NCBI GenBank assembly: GCA_900320225.1
Contig: ONRL01000042.1
Span: 1-53,824, forward strand
Length of the DNA: 53,824 nucleotides
Origin: an uncultured Lentisphaerota bacterium
GTDB taxonomy: Bacteria; Verrucomicrobiota; Kiritimatiellia; RFP12; UBA1067
Direction: 5' to 3'
Made by a program: the position numbers and the translations under genes. Shown here one piece after another: positions 15,912 through 24,668 of the stretch (position 1 is the first letter of the stretch; the number at the start of each line of letters is the position of its first letter). Under the pieces are notes generated by a model. That model was not told the DNA's origin and did no database searches. It saw only the letters and a program-made list of their open reading frames with translations.

Positions 15912-16921
15912 TGACGGCAACGACCATCACCGCGAAGCCCGGTACCTCGCTCAAGAAGGCGTACGAGATCATGCGCGCCAACAAGATCGGCAAGCTGCCC
16001 CTCGTGGACAAGGCGGGACGGCTCGTGGGCCTCTACTCCTTCACCGACGTGCAGCAGATCGTGGAGAACAAGGACTCCACCATCAACCGCGACGACAAGT
16101 TCCGCCTGCGCGTCTCGGCGTCCGTCTCCGGCGGCACGGGCGACTATGTGCGCATGGAGAAGCTCGCCGACGCCGGCGTGGACGTGGTGGTGGTGGACTC
16201 CGCGCACGGCCACACGAAGGGCATCATGGACATGACCACGTGGATCACGAAGCACTATCCGAAGGTGGACGTGATCGCGGGCAACATCGCGACGGGCGAG
16301 GCGGCGGTCGCGCTCGCGAAGGCCGGCGCGCATGCCGTGAAGGTGGGCATCGGCCCGGGCTCGATCTGCACCACGCGCGTCGTCTGCGGCGTGGGCATCC
16401 CGCAGCTCACGGCCGTCTACAACGCGGCGAAGGCGCTGCGCGGCTCGGGCGTGCCCGTGATCGCCGACGGCGGCATCAAGCTTTCCGGCGACGTGCCGAA
16501 GGCGCTCGCGGCGGGCGCGTCGAGCGTGATGCTCGGCAGCGTGCTCGCGGGCACGGAGGAGAGCCCGGGCGAGAAGATCTATCAGAACGGCCGCCAGTAC
16601 GTCGTCTATCGCGGCATGGGCTCGCTCGGCGCGCTCAAGAACGGCAAGGGCTCGCGCGCGCGCTACTTCCAGGACAACGAGGCGGACGACGACCTCGTGC
16701 CGCAGGGCATCGAAGGCATGGTGCCGTACTCGGGCCGCGTCCACTCCATCATGACGCAGTTCTGCGGCGGCCTGCGCGCGTCGCTCGGCTATTGCGGCAC
16801 GAAGACGATCGCCGAGCTGCAGGCGCGCGGCAAGTTCTACCGCGTGACGCCGGCGGGTCTCCGCGAGGCGCGTCCGCACGACATCACGATCACGAAGGAA
16901 GCGCCGAATTATCGTGCGTAA
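15908..16921 (+). CDS. guaB: IMP dehydrogenase, C-terminal piece with catalytic core
   Basis: It contains the second CBS motif ([17 protein letters not shown]...[12 protein letters not shown]) and the catalytic barrel: [34 protein letters not shown] with the catalytic Cys, [27 protein letters not shown] and the flap region. In this frame [11 protein letters not shown] precedes the annotated start. The gene therefore lost roughly 40 codons of the first CBS motif, with a net shift, around 15881-15885. CBS modules are regulatory and some IMPDHs lack them, but the shift would still prevent synthesis of the enzyme. This piece is co-oriented with the following gene, 3 nt away. Confidence 0.88.
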   Translation: MMTATTITAKPGTSLKKAYEIMRANKIGKLPLVDKAGRLVGLYSFTDVQQIVENKDSTINRDDKFRLRVSASVSGGTGDYVRMEKLADAGVDVVVVDSAHGHTKGIMDMTTWITKHYPKVDVIAGNIATGEAAVALAKAGAHAVKVGIGPGSICTTRVVCGVGIPQLTAVYNAAKALRGSGVPVIADGGIKLSGDVPKALAAGASSVMLGSVLAGTEESPGEKIYQNGRQYVVYRGMGSLGALKNGKGSRARYFQDNEADDDLVPQGIEGMVPYSGRVHSIMTQFCGGLRASLGYCGTKTIAELQARGKFYRVTPAGLREARPHDITITKEAPNYRA

Positions 16922-16924
16922 CGC

Positions 16925-19900
16925 ATGGCGCATGTGCTGTCAGATGCTCTTGCGGTTGCCGCGAGCCTTTCGGTTGTGGCGCTGGCGATATGCTGTGCGG
17001 TGTGTTTGGTGTCGATCCTTTACCGTTGTGCTGCGGCCAGCGCGCTGCGGAAGTTGCCGCCTTCGGCTGCTTGGGCGTTACTCGCGTTCGCTCTGGGTCT
17101 GATGCCGACGGTCGCGAAGCGTGCTGGGACAACGGGCGTCCCGCCCGTTGTCCCAGCGCGGGGAGGATTGCGCTCAGGTTCGTCCGACTCCGACTTTTGG
17201 CTCTCCTACATCGGTCCATCCACCAACTCGGTCGAACTGGGGGTCGCATGGTTGCCAGGCGTGTTCGCGGCTCCGCCGTTTATCGAGTTCACAGTCAGCA
17301 CGAACCTCTCCATCGGCGCCTGGACATTGCTGGGGTGGGCTGAAGCCGAGGCTGGCGAGACGAACCTTTCCGTTGAGGTGGATGTTGCTCAGTTGCCTGG
17401 AGGTATGGTGCCGCCCACAGCCTTCTTCAAGGCGACGGCATACGACGGCTTGGGGGCTGACGACGAGGACGATGACGGCGACGGCATTCCAAATGGCTGG
17501 GAGCGGTCGCACGGTACGAATCCCCGGAGGGTCGATACGGATAGTGACGGCATTCCAGACGGGGTTGAGGCGGCGTGGGCGTCGGTCGACGAGCCGTTTC
17601 CAGAACTCGACCTTTCATCGCTTACGAACGTCCTCGCGGGTACGTTACCTTACTCCGTATTCCCGGCGACCATTTCCGTGTCGCTTCCATTTGCGGTGGA
17701 GATGGCCGGGGGCATATCCACTAATGCAGTTGTCCATGTTAACGGCATGGTGGCGTTTCCCGAGGTCGGCAGTTCTACAAACATGCTTGGTTTTTCTCAA
17801 TACGCGCAACCAGAGAGCCTGTATGCGACAGATCACGGCATCGTGGCGGCGTACGGTTTTTCCTTCCTCATGATGGGCTACACAGGCTCCCAGATTCGCG
17901 CCGGCGTTGTACAGGATACGCATGGAAGATGGTTCGTGGCCGAGTGGCGCGACATGGCCGATCCAATGGGATTCGCGAATCTTACATTAGGATCGGCGAC
18001 GTTTCGATTGGCCGTATCGGAGACAGACCCTAGCACGTTCCGAGTGCAGTATGTCGATGTCGAGGGCATCATCGACCCAACACAGGCCCTGTTCGGTGCG
18101 CACGGCTTTGGCGGGACGCCAAGTTTCTCCCTGTCGGATGGCGTCACGAACGGTATGACGGTTGCCTATCATTTCGGCGTTGGGACTGATCCCACGAATG
18201 CCGACACGGACGGGGACTGTCTGCCCGATGGATGGGAGGCCGCGTACGGCATGAATCCGCTCGTCGCCAACACGGGCGATCCGCGCATGGATGCGAACGC
18301 CGACCCCGACCTTGACGGCCTCACGAACCTGGAAGAGGCTGCACAGGGAACAGACCCATTTCAGCCGGACACGGACGGCGACGGGATGGACGACGGATGG
18401 GAGACACGGTACGGATTCGATCCGTGTACGCATAACAGCCAGACGGAGCGCACGGACGACGATGCGAATGCTGATCCTGACGGCGACGGCCTCACGAACG
18501 CCGAGGAATGTGCGTGGGGGACAAATCCAGGTAGCCCAGATTCAGACGGCGACGGCGTGACAGACAACGCCGAGATCGCGCAGAACAGCGACCCCGCCGA
18601 ACCGACAGACGAGGGGAAGCCGAATAGCCGCGTTGCGATGAGTTTTGTTTTTGGCGACCACAGCTCCAGCCATTCGGAAAAGTACCGGTTGACTGTCTCG
18701 CCCGTGCCGACCGTTGGCGAAACCAATCCCCCGCGCACGTTCTCGTGGGTGAACGCGGAATACGGCGCATGCGAGACGCGCACGGCCATGCTGACGCCCG
18801 GACGCTCCTACGAGGTGCGTCTCGTGCATGCTTCCACGAACCGCTCCCAGGGGCCGGACTACGACTACACGCTTAATGCCGTTTCCATTCCGCAGTCGGT
18901 TATACTATCCGATCCCGATGGCCTCTTCGGCGTGCATCTTTCAAGCAGCACGTTCACCGGTGCGGGGCTTGTGGCGACGGTAGCGGCGTGCAAACTTGAC
19001 GTTGCGATATGTGCTCCTGATGACGAGTCATGGGCGGAGTTGGATGCTTCGCGTGTTGTGCTAGATAATGAGTCTCTTCGTGTCCAAGTGACAGTTGCGC
19101 CGCAGATGGGCAGTCTCTCGGCAGTCCAGCAGAAGTGGGGCAACTCCCTTGTGATCAAGACCTCCGGTACATGTCCCCAGGGTGGACTTGTTTCGTTGGA
19201 CGATGCCGTGTTTCTCAATTGTGGCGATAGGTCTGAAATCCGTGTCATGCTTTCCTTCCTTCGATTGAGGCAACTGGGGATTCTGCCATCTCAAGATGAG
19301 GACGGTGTGGATGAGATGGCTTGGTATGACATAGGCGACGACGATCCAGCGTCATTGTCGAATCTCTCAGACAGCAATGCCTTTGCGCAGCTCGGCTATG
19401 CTTTCCGAGGAAAGATTCTCCAGCCGTCTTTGGGGAACCTGGATTCATATCCTCCCGTTTCGAGTAATTCTGAGTCATTCTACCAATCAGGAGGAGTGGA
19501 GATTGTTACTGCTCATTATGGCGGGACAAACAGCTTGAAACGGCAAATTATGAACCAGGCCGATTATTTCTACTATTCTGGGCATGGACGACATTCTGAT
19601 GGGTGTTTGAAGGGACTTACCGGTGGGCCAGGGTTGACACCGGCTCTAGTTGCTCCATATTGGAATAGAGACTTGAAGTGTGTTGTTTTTGCAGGATGTT
19701 CTGTTTTAGATATAAACGATTATAATGGGAAATACGTGGGAACACCAGAACATGGCAGCTCTCCTGGCAAGTTATGGGCTGCAGTTGAGGGGCCGGAGTC
19801 TTTTCTTGGTTATGCCTATAAAGCGCCGCGAGATACTCAAGGTGCAGGCAGGATTGCCAGTGATTGGGTTACGTTGCGGGGGAACATTAATGACGTAGAC

Positions 19901-20035
19901 GCTTGGATGACGGCAAATGATAATAGTAATGGGCGTAATGCTTGTGCGATAGATAATTCACGGAACTTCCACTATTTCAAGAAAGTCCTCTGGAAGACTT
20001 ACAAGAGAACATTCGTACCGAAAGCGAGTCAGTAA
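16925..20035 (+). CDS. TSP3-repeat surface protein with C-terminal caspase-fold-like protease domain
   Basis: This 1036-residue protein has two hydrophobic N-terminal helices (about 5-35 and 47-65), then calcium-binding thrombospondin type 3 motifs such as DTDSDGIPDG, DTDGDCLPDGWE, DTDGDGMDDGWE and DSDGDGVTD, separated by beta domains. The C-terminal domain has FYYSGHG (His 887) and VVFAGCS (Cys 925), each after a hydrophobic strand. This is the His-Cys dyad layout of clan CD peptidases (caspase, CHAT, gingipain). A perfect 16-bp-arm palindrome encodes AGTTGVPPVVPA near residue 70. From about 19050 the gene is clearly more A+T-rich than its first half, as is the next gene, suggesting the C-terminal part arrived separately. 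Protease activity is inferred. Confidence 0.78.
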   Translation: MAHVLSDALAVAASLSVVALAICCAVCLVSILYRCAAASALRKLPPSAAWALLAFALGLMPTVAKRAGTTGVPPVVPARGGLRSGSSDSDFWLSYIGPSTNSVELGVAWLPGVFAAPPFIEFTVSTNLSIGAWTLLGWAEAEAGETNLSVEVDVAQLPGGMVPPTAFFKATAYDGLGADDEDDDGDGIPNGWERSHGTNPRRVDTDSDGIPDGVEAAWASVDEPFPELDLSSLTNVLAGTLPYSVFPATISVSLPFAVEMAGGISTNAVVHVNGMVAFPEVGSSTNMLGFSQYAQPESLYATDHGIVAAYGFSFLMMGYTGSQIRAGVVQDTHGRWFVAEWRDMADPMGFANLTLGSATFRLAVSETDPSTFRVQYVDVEGIIDPTQALFGAHGFGGTPSFSLSDGVTNGMTVAYHFGVGTDPTNADTDGDCLPDGWEAAYGMNPLVANTGDPRMDANADPDLDGLTNLEEAAQGTDPFQPDTDGDGMDDGWETRYGFDPCTHNSQTERTDDDANADPDGDGLTNAEECAWGTNPGSPDSDGDGVTDNAEIAQNSDPAEPTDEGKPNSRVAMSFVFGDHSSSHSEKYRLTVSPVPTVGETNPPRTFSWVNAEYGACETRTAMLTPGRSYEVRLVHASTNRSQGPDYDYTLNAVSIPQSVILSDPDGLFGVHLSSSTFTGAGLVATVAACKLDVAICAPDDESWAELDASRVVLDNESLRVQVTVAPQMGSLSAVQQKWGNSLVIKTSGTCPQGGLVSLDDAVFLNCGDRSEIRVMLSFLRLRQLGILPSQDEDGVDEMAWYDIGDDDPASLSNLSDSNAFAQLGYAFRGKILQPSLGNLDSYPPVSSNSESFYQSGGVEIVTAHYGGTNSLKRQIMNQADYFYYSGHGRHSDGCLKGLTGGPGLTPALVAPYWNRDLKCVVFAGCSVLDINDYNGKYVGTPEHGSSPGKLWAAVEGPESFLGYAYKAPRDTQGAGRIASDWVTLRGNINDVDAWMTANDNSNGRNACAIDNSRNFHYFKKVLWKTYKRTFVPKASQ
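17123..17157. repeat. Perfect 16-bp-arm hairpin (TTG-ILPV family) inside the TSP3 gene
   Basis: Arms 17123-17138 and 17142-17157 are perfectly complementary with a 3-nt TCC loop. It is read in frame as TTGVPPVVP between the membrane segment and the first beta domain. Confidence 0.85.
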
Positions 20036-20036
20036 T

Positions 20037-20660
20037 ATGAACAAGATTACTTTAATTGTCATAGCAATTGGCTGGGGTGTTTGTGCACAATGTGATTACA
20101 GCATTGCTTTGACAAACATGATAGATGGCCTACAACGTCCGCATGGTACGCTTGATGCCGCCTTTACCAACCAGCTTGTGGTTTATGCTGAGGAACTGAC
20201 AAATGTTTCCCAGTCCGCCAACGTCAATCTAGTCCGCGCTATTTCTTTGGCTGACATCGCAGAAGAAGATGTAAACGGTGATGAAATGCTTCCTCCCGCT
20301 ATTGCCATTTGTTCAAATATCCTGAATTCCACTGAACTTCCTTCAGCAGCTTGGCAAAAAGGCGTTGCGGGTATTGTCATGACAGGTATCAATACCTTTG
20401 AAGGAAAGCGCTCAAACGCTTGCAGCAGCGCGACTAATGTCACAGTGTTGTCTTCACACAACATTTCCCTTGAGGAGGATCTTAGGCTTTGGAACTCAAT
20501 TGCAAGCCATCTGGATGTCGAGGGATTGTCCGTGCAGGATGCCGTGCGCTGTTATGCAGCAATTGCGTTACTTAACGACAATCCGTCTTGTGGGGTTTCA
20601 TCGTACACGAACGGGCTGCCAGAATCTATCCTCATTAAAATCAGAGAATTTTGCGAATGA
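20037..20660 (+). CDS. Small secreted protein following the caspase-like gene
   Basis: A 207-residue protein with a signal peptide (MNKITLIVIAIGWGVCA) and a mostly helical, Cys-containing mature part. I do not recognise the family. It begins 1 nt after the upstream stop, shares that gene's lower G+C and its codon use, and is therefore likely co-transferred and co-expressed. It may be a partner, inhibitor or substrate of the caspase-like domain. That is inference from position only. Confidence 0.68.
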   Translation: MNKITLIVIAIGWGVCAQCDYSIALTNMIDGLQRPHGTLDAAFTNQLVVYAEELTNVSQSANVNLVRAISLADIAEEDVNGDEMLPPAIAICSNILNSTELPSAAWQKGVAGIVMTGINTFEGKRSNACSSATNVTVLSSHNISLEEDLRLWNSIASHLDVEGLSVQDAVRCYAAIALLNDNPSCGVSSYTNGLPESILIKIREFCE

Positions 20661-20685
20661 ACGAGGAGTCGAAACAGGGGGGCGC

Positions 20686-23600
20686 ATGACGCATCGCACA
20701 AACGTCGTGGCGGAGTATGTCGCCGAGGTCGCGAGGCTGGCGAAGACCGGCAAGGCGACGGAACATTCTTTCCGGGGCGCGCTCGCCGCGCTCTTCGACG
20801 CGCTCGCGCCGGGCCTCAAGGCTGTGAACGAGCCGAAGCGCACGGACTGCGGCGCGCCCGACTACATCGTACAGGACAGGACGGGGCTCGCGGTCTTCTA
20901 CGTGGAGGCGAAGGAACTCGGCGACGGCGACCTCGACGGAAAGAAGCGCACAGGCCACAAGGAGCAGTTCGACCGCTACAAGGCCGCGCTCGACACGATC
21001 ATCTTCACCGACTACCTCGACTTCCGCCTGTATCGGCACGACCAATTCGTATCCGCAGTCAGGATCGCCGACTTGGGAGGGCCGCCGTCCTCGGCGGCCG
21101 CGGCTCGCGTGGACGCTCGCCCTCCCGTGCGGATCGTCCCTCTGCCCGAAAACTACGACGGCCTCGCCCAGCTCGTCGCCGATGCCGCCGCCGGAGAGCC
21201 GCAGCGGATCGACGGCGCGAAGCGTCTTGCCGAGCTGATGGCCGGCAAGGCGCGCATGCTCCAATCCTCTGCCTTGAAGTTCCTGAAGCCACTTGCTGAG
21301 GCGTGGGACGGCGCGAAGAACGGCGAACGGCCGCAGCGAACGCCGCTTCTCGACATGATGCTCGACATGCGGAAGATGCTGATGCCGGAAGTGGGCGCGG
21401 AGGTGTTCAGCGACATCTTCGCACAGACCCTCACCTATGGCATGTTCGCCGCCCGCCTCAACGACCCCACGCCGGAGGACTTCTCCCGCGCCGAGGCGAT
21501 GATGCTCATCCCGAAGTCCAACCCGTTCCTGAAAAAGCTCTTCGGGTTCATCGCCGCCGACCTTGAGGACGAATTGACGTGGATCGTTGACGACCTTGCC
21601 GACCTCTTCCGCGCGGCGAACGTGGCGGACATCATGCGCGACTACGGAAAAGCGCAGGGCGGCGCCGATCCGATGCTGCATTTCTACGAGGACTTCCTCG
21701 CCGCCTACGACGGCGACCTGCGCAAGAAACGCGGCGTGTGGTACACGCCAATTCAGGTGGTGCGTTTCATCGTCGCGGCAGCTGATTGGGCGCTCCGCAC
21801 GCGCTTTGGCCTCCCCGACGGCCTCGCCGACTCGTCCAAGACGGAGATCGAGGTCGAAGAGACGGCTTTTCACGGCAAAAAGCTCGCGCAGAAAGTGAAG
21901 AAGACCGTCCACCGCGTCCAGCTGCTCGACCCTGCGACGGGGACGGGAACGTTCATCGCTGAGGCGGTGCGGCAGGTGCACGCCAAGTTCGCCGGCAACG
22001 AAGGCATGTGGCCGGGCTACGCGGAAAAGGATCTCCGTCCGCGCCTCAACGGCTTCGAGCTCCTGATGGCGAGCTACACCATGGCGCACATAAAACTAGA
22101 CATGGCGCTAAGGGAGACGACAACTGGGACAACGGGCATCTTGCCCGTTGCTGCCTCCTCCCGCTTCCGCATTTTCCTCACCGACTCCCTCTCCGACTGG
22201 CACAAGGAACTGCCGGGCGGACTGTTCGCAAGTGTCCTCGGCGCGGAACAGGAAGGCGCAGACGAGGTGAAACGCGCCATCCCCGTGATGGTAGTCGTGG
22301 GTAATCCGCCGTATTCGGGCGAGAGCCAGAACAAGGGTGAGTGGATCATGCGGCTCATGGAGGCATACAAGGTCGAGCCAGGCGGAAAGGAACGGCTGAA
22401 GGAACGCAATCCGAAGTGGCTCAACGACGACTACGTGAAGTTCATCCGCCTCGCTGAACACTACGTCGAAAAGAACGGCGAGGGTGTGGTCGCCTACATC
22501 ACGCCGCACGGGTTCCTCGACAACCCCACGTTCCGTGGCATGCGCTGGCACCTCATGCAGACTTTCGACGAAATCTGGACGCTGAACCTCCACGGCAACT
22601 CGAAGAAGAAGGAAGTCGCGCCCGACGGCAGCAAGGACGAGTGCGTGTTCGACATCATGCAGGGCGTGGCGATCACGCTGTTTGTGAAGTGTTGCCAATG
22701 TGCAAATGTTGCCAATGCCAATTCCAATTCCCAATTGGGAGCTGGCAACACTCGCACATTGGCAACATTAAACCACACCTGCAAGGTGTGGTATGCCGAC
22801 CTTTGGGGCAAGAAGAAGGACAAGCTCACTGCGCTCGACAACGCGACAATGGACTCGATCGAATGGCGGGAACTCCAGCCGACGGAGCCAATGCTATTCT
22901 TCACGCCCAAGGATACCGCTGGCGAAGCCGAATGGAACGACGCCTTCGGAATCGCCGAGCTGATGAAGGTGAACTCTTCAGGTGTTGTGTCGGCAAACGA
23001 CGAGTTGAACTTCTCGTTTACAGAAGAAGAGCAAAGAGAGAAGATTCGTGATTTGCTCTCATTAACAGAACATGAGTGGCGACAAAAATACCATCGGCTT
23101 AAAGATTCAAGTGAATGGACATATGTGGATGCTAAAGCCGATGCAGTGAATAGAGGCAGATATTGTACGGCAGCATATCGCCTTTTTGATGATCGGTTTA
23201 CATTTTACACTGGAACGGCCAAAGGGCTTTACACAAGACCGCGTGATAATGTGATGCGGCACTTTGCAGGAGTTGAGAACATTGGGCTTGTGGCTAAACG
23301 CGGATTTCCATATCCGACTGAACGGCCTGTTGCCTTTCTCGCCACGAGCCTTATAGATAATCGTTTTTGGTCTTGTTCTGGGATGCAGGGCATTGATTAC
23401 TTCTTCCCCCTCTACCTCTACGAGGAGAACATGGGGAAGATGGAACGGCGGGCGAATCTCGACAAGGACATCGTGGCGAAGATTGCGGCGGCGGTCGCAA
23501 CGGGCGAGACGCCCGTTGTCCCAGTGAACGGGCAAGATGCCCGTTCTCCCAGTGGTGCGGACGCGCAGGAGCGCGTCCCTCCCATCGACATTTTCGACTA

Positions 23601-24063
23601 TATCTACGGCGTGCTGCATTCGCCCGCCTACCGCGCGAAGTTCAAGGAGTTCCTGAAGAGCGACTTCCCGCGCATCCCGTACCCGAAGGACGCGGCGGAG
23701 TTCGCACGCTTCCGCGACGCGGGGCGTGCGCTCCGCGAGACGCATCTCCTACGCGACGCCGCGCCGCCCTTGTCCGAGCCGACCGCGCGCTTCCCCGTTC
23801 CCGGCGACAACGTGGTGGATGCGGTGAGGTGGGACAACGGCCGTGTCTACATCAACCCCACGCAATATTTCGACAACGTGCTACTTACCGCATGGGAGCA
23901 GGCGATCGGCGGCTACCATCCGGCGGAGAAGTGGCTGAAGGACCGCAAGGGTCGTGTCCTTACTCCCGATGACCTGCGCCACTACCAGCGGATCATCCTC
24001 GCCCTTGCCAAGACCTCAGAGTTGATGGAAGGGCTGAATGCCATCGGGGCCATGGATCCCTGA
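20686..24063 (+). CDS. Single-chain restriction-modification enzyme (type IIG/ISP-like), helicase absent
   Basis: A 1125-residue fusion. The N-terminal PD-(D/E)XK nuclease has D59 and E74-x-K76 (VEAK). A helical linker with WYTPIQVVRFIV leads to an N6-adenine methyltransferase with motif I LLDPATGTGTF (D415) and motif IV NPPY (540-543), then a C-terminal target-recognition region. Type ISP enzymes such as LlaGI have a helicase between nuclease and methyltransferase. None is present here, so a type IIG-like cutter is more likely. ATG 20686 follows a purine-rich stretch. Seven hairpin elements are inserted in frame (21080-21099, 22130-22150, 22691-22766, 22773-22791, 23498-23518, 23527-23545, 23559-23578) without breaking the frame. 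The recognition region (about 22980-23400) is A+T-richer than the rest. Confidence 0.88.
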   Translation: MTHRTNVVAEYVAEVARLAKTGKATEHSFRGALAALFDALAPGLKAVNEPKRTDCGAPDYIVQDRTGLAVFYVEAKELGDGDLDGKKRTGHKEQFDRYKAALDTIIFTDYLDFRLYRHDQFVSAVRIADLGGPPSSAAAARVDARPPVRIVPLPENYDGLAQLVADAAAGEPQRIDGAKRLAELMAGKARMLQSSALKFLKPLAEAWDGAKNGERPQRTPLLDMMLDMRKMLMPEVGAEVFSDIFAQTLTYGMFAARLNDPTPEDFSRAEAMMLIPKSNPFLKKLFGFIAADLEDELTWIVDDLADLFRAANVADIMRDYGKAQGGADPMLHFYEDFLAAYDGDLRKKRGVWYTPIQVVRFIVAAADWALRTRFGLPDGLADSSKTEIEVEETAFHGKKLAQKVKKTVHRVQLLDPATGTGTFIAEAVRQVHAKFAGNEGMWPGYAEKDLRPRLNGFELLMASYTMAHIKLDMALRETTTGTTGILPVAASSRFRIFLTDSLSDWHKELPGGLFASVLGAEQEGADEVKRAIPVMVVVGNPPYSGESQNKGEWIMRLMEAYKVEPGGKERLKERNPKWLNDDYVKFIRLAEHYVEKNGEGVVAYITPHGFLDNPTFRGMRWHLMQTFDEIWTLNLHGNSKKKEVAPDGSKDECVFDIMQGVAITLFVKCCQCANVANANSNSQLGAGNTRTLATLNHTCKVWYADLWGKKKDKLTALDNATMDSIEWRELQPTEPMLFFTPKDTAGEAEWNDAFGIAELMKVNSSGVVSANDELNFSFTEEEQREKIRDLLSLTEHEWRQKYHRLKDSSEWTYVDAKADAVNRGRYCTAAYRLFDDRFTFYTGTAKGLYTRPRDNVMRHFAGVENIGLVAKRGFPYPTERPVAFLATSLIDNRFWSCSGMQGIDYFFPLYLYEENMGKMERRANLDKDIVAKIAAAVATGETPVVPVNGQDARSPSGADAQERVPPIDIFDYIYGVLHSPAYRAKFKEFLKSDFPRIPYPKDAAEFARFRDAGRALRETHLLRDAAPPLSEPTARFPVPGDNVVDAVRWDNGRVYINPTQYFDNVLLTAWEQAIGGYHPAEKWLKDRKGRVLTPDDLRHYQRIILALAKTSELMEGLNAIGAMDP
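21075..21126. repeat. TCCT-loop hairpin element in the R-M gene (GGGAGG family)
   Basis: Inner perfect 8-bp arms (21080-21087, 21092-21099) surround TCCT. GGGAGG (21075-21080) and CCTCCC (21121-21126) can close an outer stem that also encloses a small GCGT/ACGC hairpin. It is read in frame as GGPPSSAAAARVDARPP. Confidence 0.7.
22130..22150. repeat. TTG-ILPV hairpin in the R-M gene
   Basis: Nine-bp perfect arms CAACGGGCA/TGCCCGTTG with TCT loop, read in frame as TTGILPV between the methyltransferase motifs. Confidence 0.8.
22691..22766. repeat. 24-bp-arm inverted repeat inserted in the R-M gene
   Basis: Arms 22691-22714 and 22743-22766 match at 22 of 24 positions. Each arm contains GTTGCCA twice. 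The 28-nt centre holds the palindrome CCCAATTGGG. It adds about 25 residues (ANVANANSNSQLG and flanks) after ITLFVK, where related enzymes go directly to their next strand. Confidence 0.75.
22773..22791. repeat. Hairpin CCACACCT-GCA-AGGTGTGG in the R-M gene
   Basis: A perfect 8-bp stem with a 3-nt loop, 6 nt after the 24-bp-arm repeat; read in frame. Confidence 0.7.
23498..23578. repeat. Three tandem hairpin elements in the R-M gene
   Basis: CAACGGGCG/CGCCCGTTG with AGA loop (23498-23518), AACGGGCA/TGCCCGTT with AGA loop (23527-23545) and GGACGCGC/GCGCGTCC with AGGA loop (23559-23578). All stems are perfect and the loops are the complements of TCT and TCCT, so these copies lie in reverse orientation. 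They add a disordered-looking segment before FDYIYGVLH. Confidence 0.8.
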
Positions 24064-24081
24064 AACAAAGTCGAGGATTCG

Positions 24082-24660
24082 ATGGCGAAGGTTTTGCTAC
24101 ATGTCTGCTGTGGGCCGTGCGCGAGCGCGTGCGTGCCCGCACTGCGCGACCTCGGAAACGAGGTCGCACTCTTCTTCTCCAACTCCAACATTGATACGCG
24201 GGAGGAGTTCGAGAAACGACTTGAGAACGCGCAGAAGCTGGCCGCCGCCGAGGGTGTGGAGATCGCGGTGGACACCTACGACCATGCAGACTGGCTGGAG
24301 CAGGTGGCGAAGGGCTTCGAGGATGAACCTGAGAAGGGCGCGCGGTGCGCGCGCTGCTTCCGCTACAACCTCGCGCGTGCGGCAGCCTACGCCGCCGCGC
24401 ACGGCTGCGATGCGTTCACCACGTCGCTCACGGTCAGCCCGCACAAGGTGAGCCGGATGGTGTTCGAGGCGGGGGCGGACGCGGCGTGGACCGTCTCCGC
24501 GAAGGATTGCGGGGGTTCCGCAGCCGCCGCGCCGGAGTTTCTGCCCGTCGATTTCAAGAAGAAAGACGGTTTCCTGCGCTCGCTTCGGCGCGCGGCCGAG
24601 CTGGGCCTTTACCGGCAATCGTACTGCGGCTGTGAGTTTTCGCGCCGAAACATGGTATAA
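24082..24660 (+). CDS. queH: Epoxyqueuosine reductase QueH
   Basis: A 192-residue member of the DUF208/QueH family, which reduces epoxyqueuosine to queuosine in tRNA and is a non-homologous replacement for QueG. HVCCGPCAS (Cys 9, 10, 13), GARCARCFRYN (Cys 89, 92) and YCGCEF near the C-terminus are the metal- and Fe-S-binding cysteines of the family. TTSLTVSPHK is also typical. GAGGA lies 4 nt before the ATG. The stop codon lies inside the -10 box of the next gene. Confidence 0.93.
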   Translation: MAKVLLHVCCGPCASACVPALRDLGNEVALFFSNSNIDTREEFEKRLENAQKLAAAEGVEIAVDTYDHADWLEQVAKGFEDEPEKGARCARCFRYNLARAAAYAAAHGCDAFTTSLTVSPHKVSRMVFEAGADAAWTVSAKDCGGSAAAAPEFLPVDFKKKDGFLRSLRRAAELGLYRQSYCGCEFSRRNMV

Positions 24661-24661
24661 T
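24656..24661 (+). promoter_or_regulatory. -10 box of the PhnP-like gene, overlapping the queH stop
   Basis: TATAAT ends 7 nt before ATG 24669, again predicting a leaderless mRNA; the queH TAA (24658-24660) is part of the hexamer. Confidence 0.5.
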
Positions 24662-24668
24662 ATACGCC

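Noticed and set aside
20037-20660. Bacterial gasdermin next to a caspase-like protease
   Set aside because: The small protein is secreted and short, with no visible gasdermin-like beta pattern, so the pore-former analogy is not supported.
21075-23578. CRISPR array in the R-M gene
   Set aside because: The palindromes differ in sequence and spacing, have no regular spacers, and lie in an open frame.
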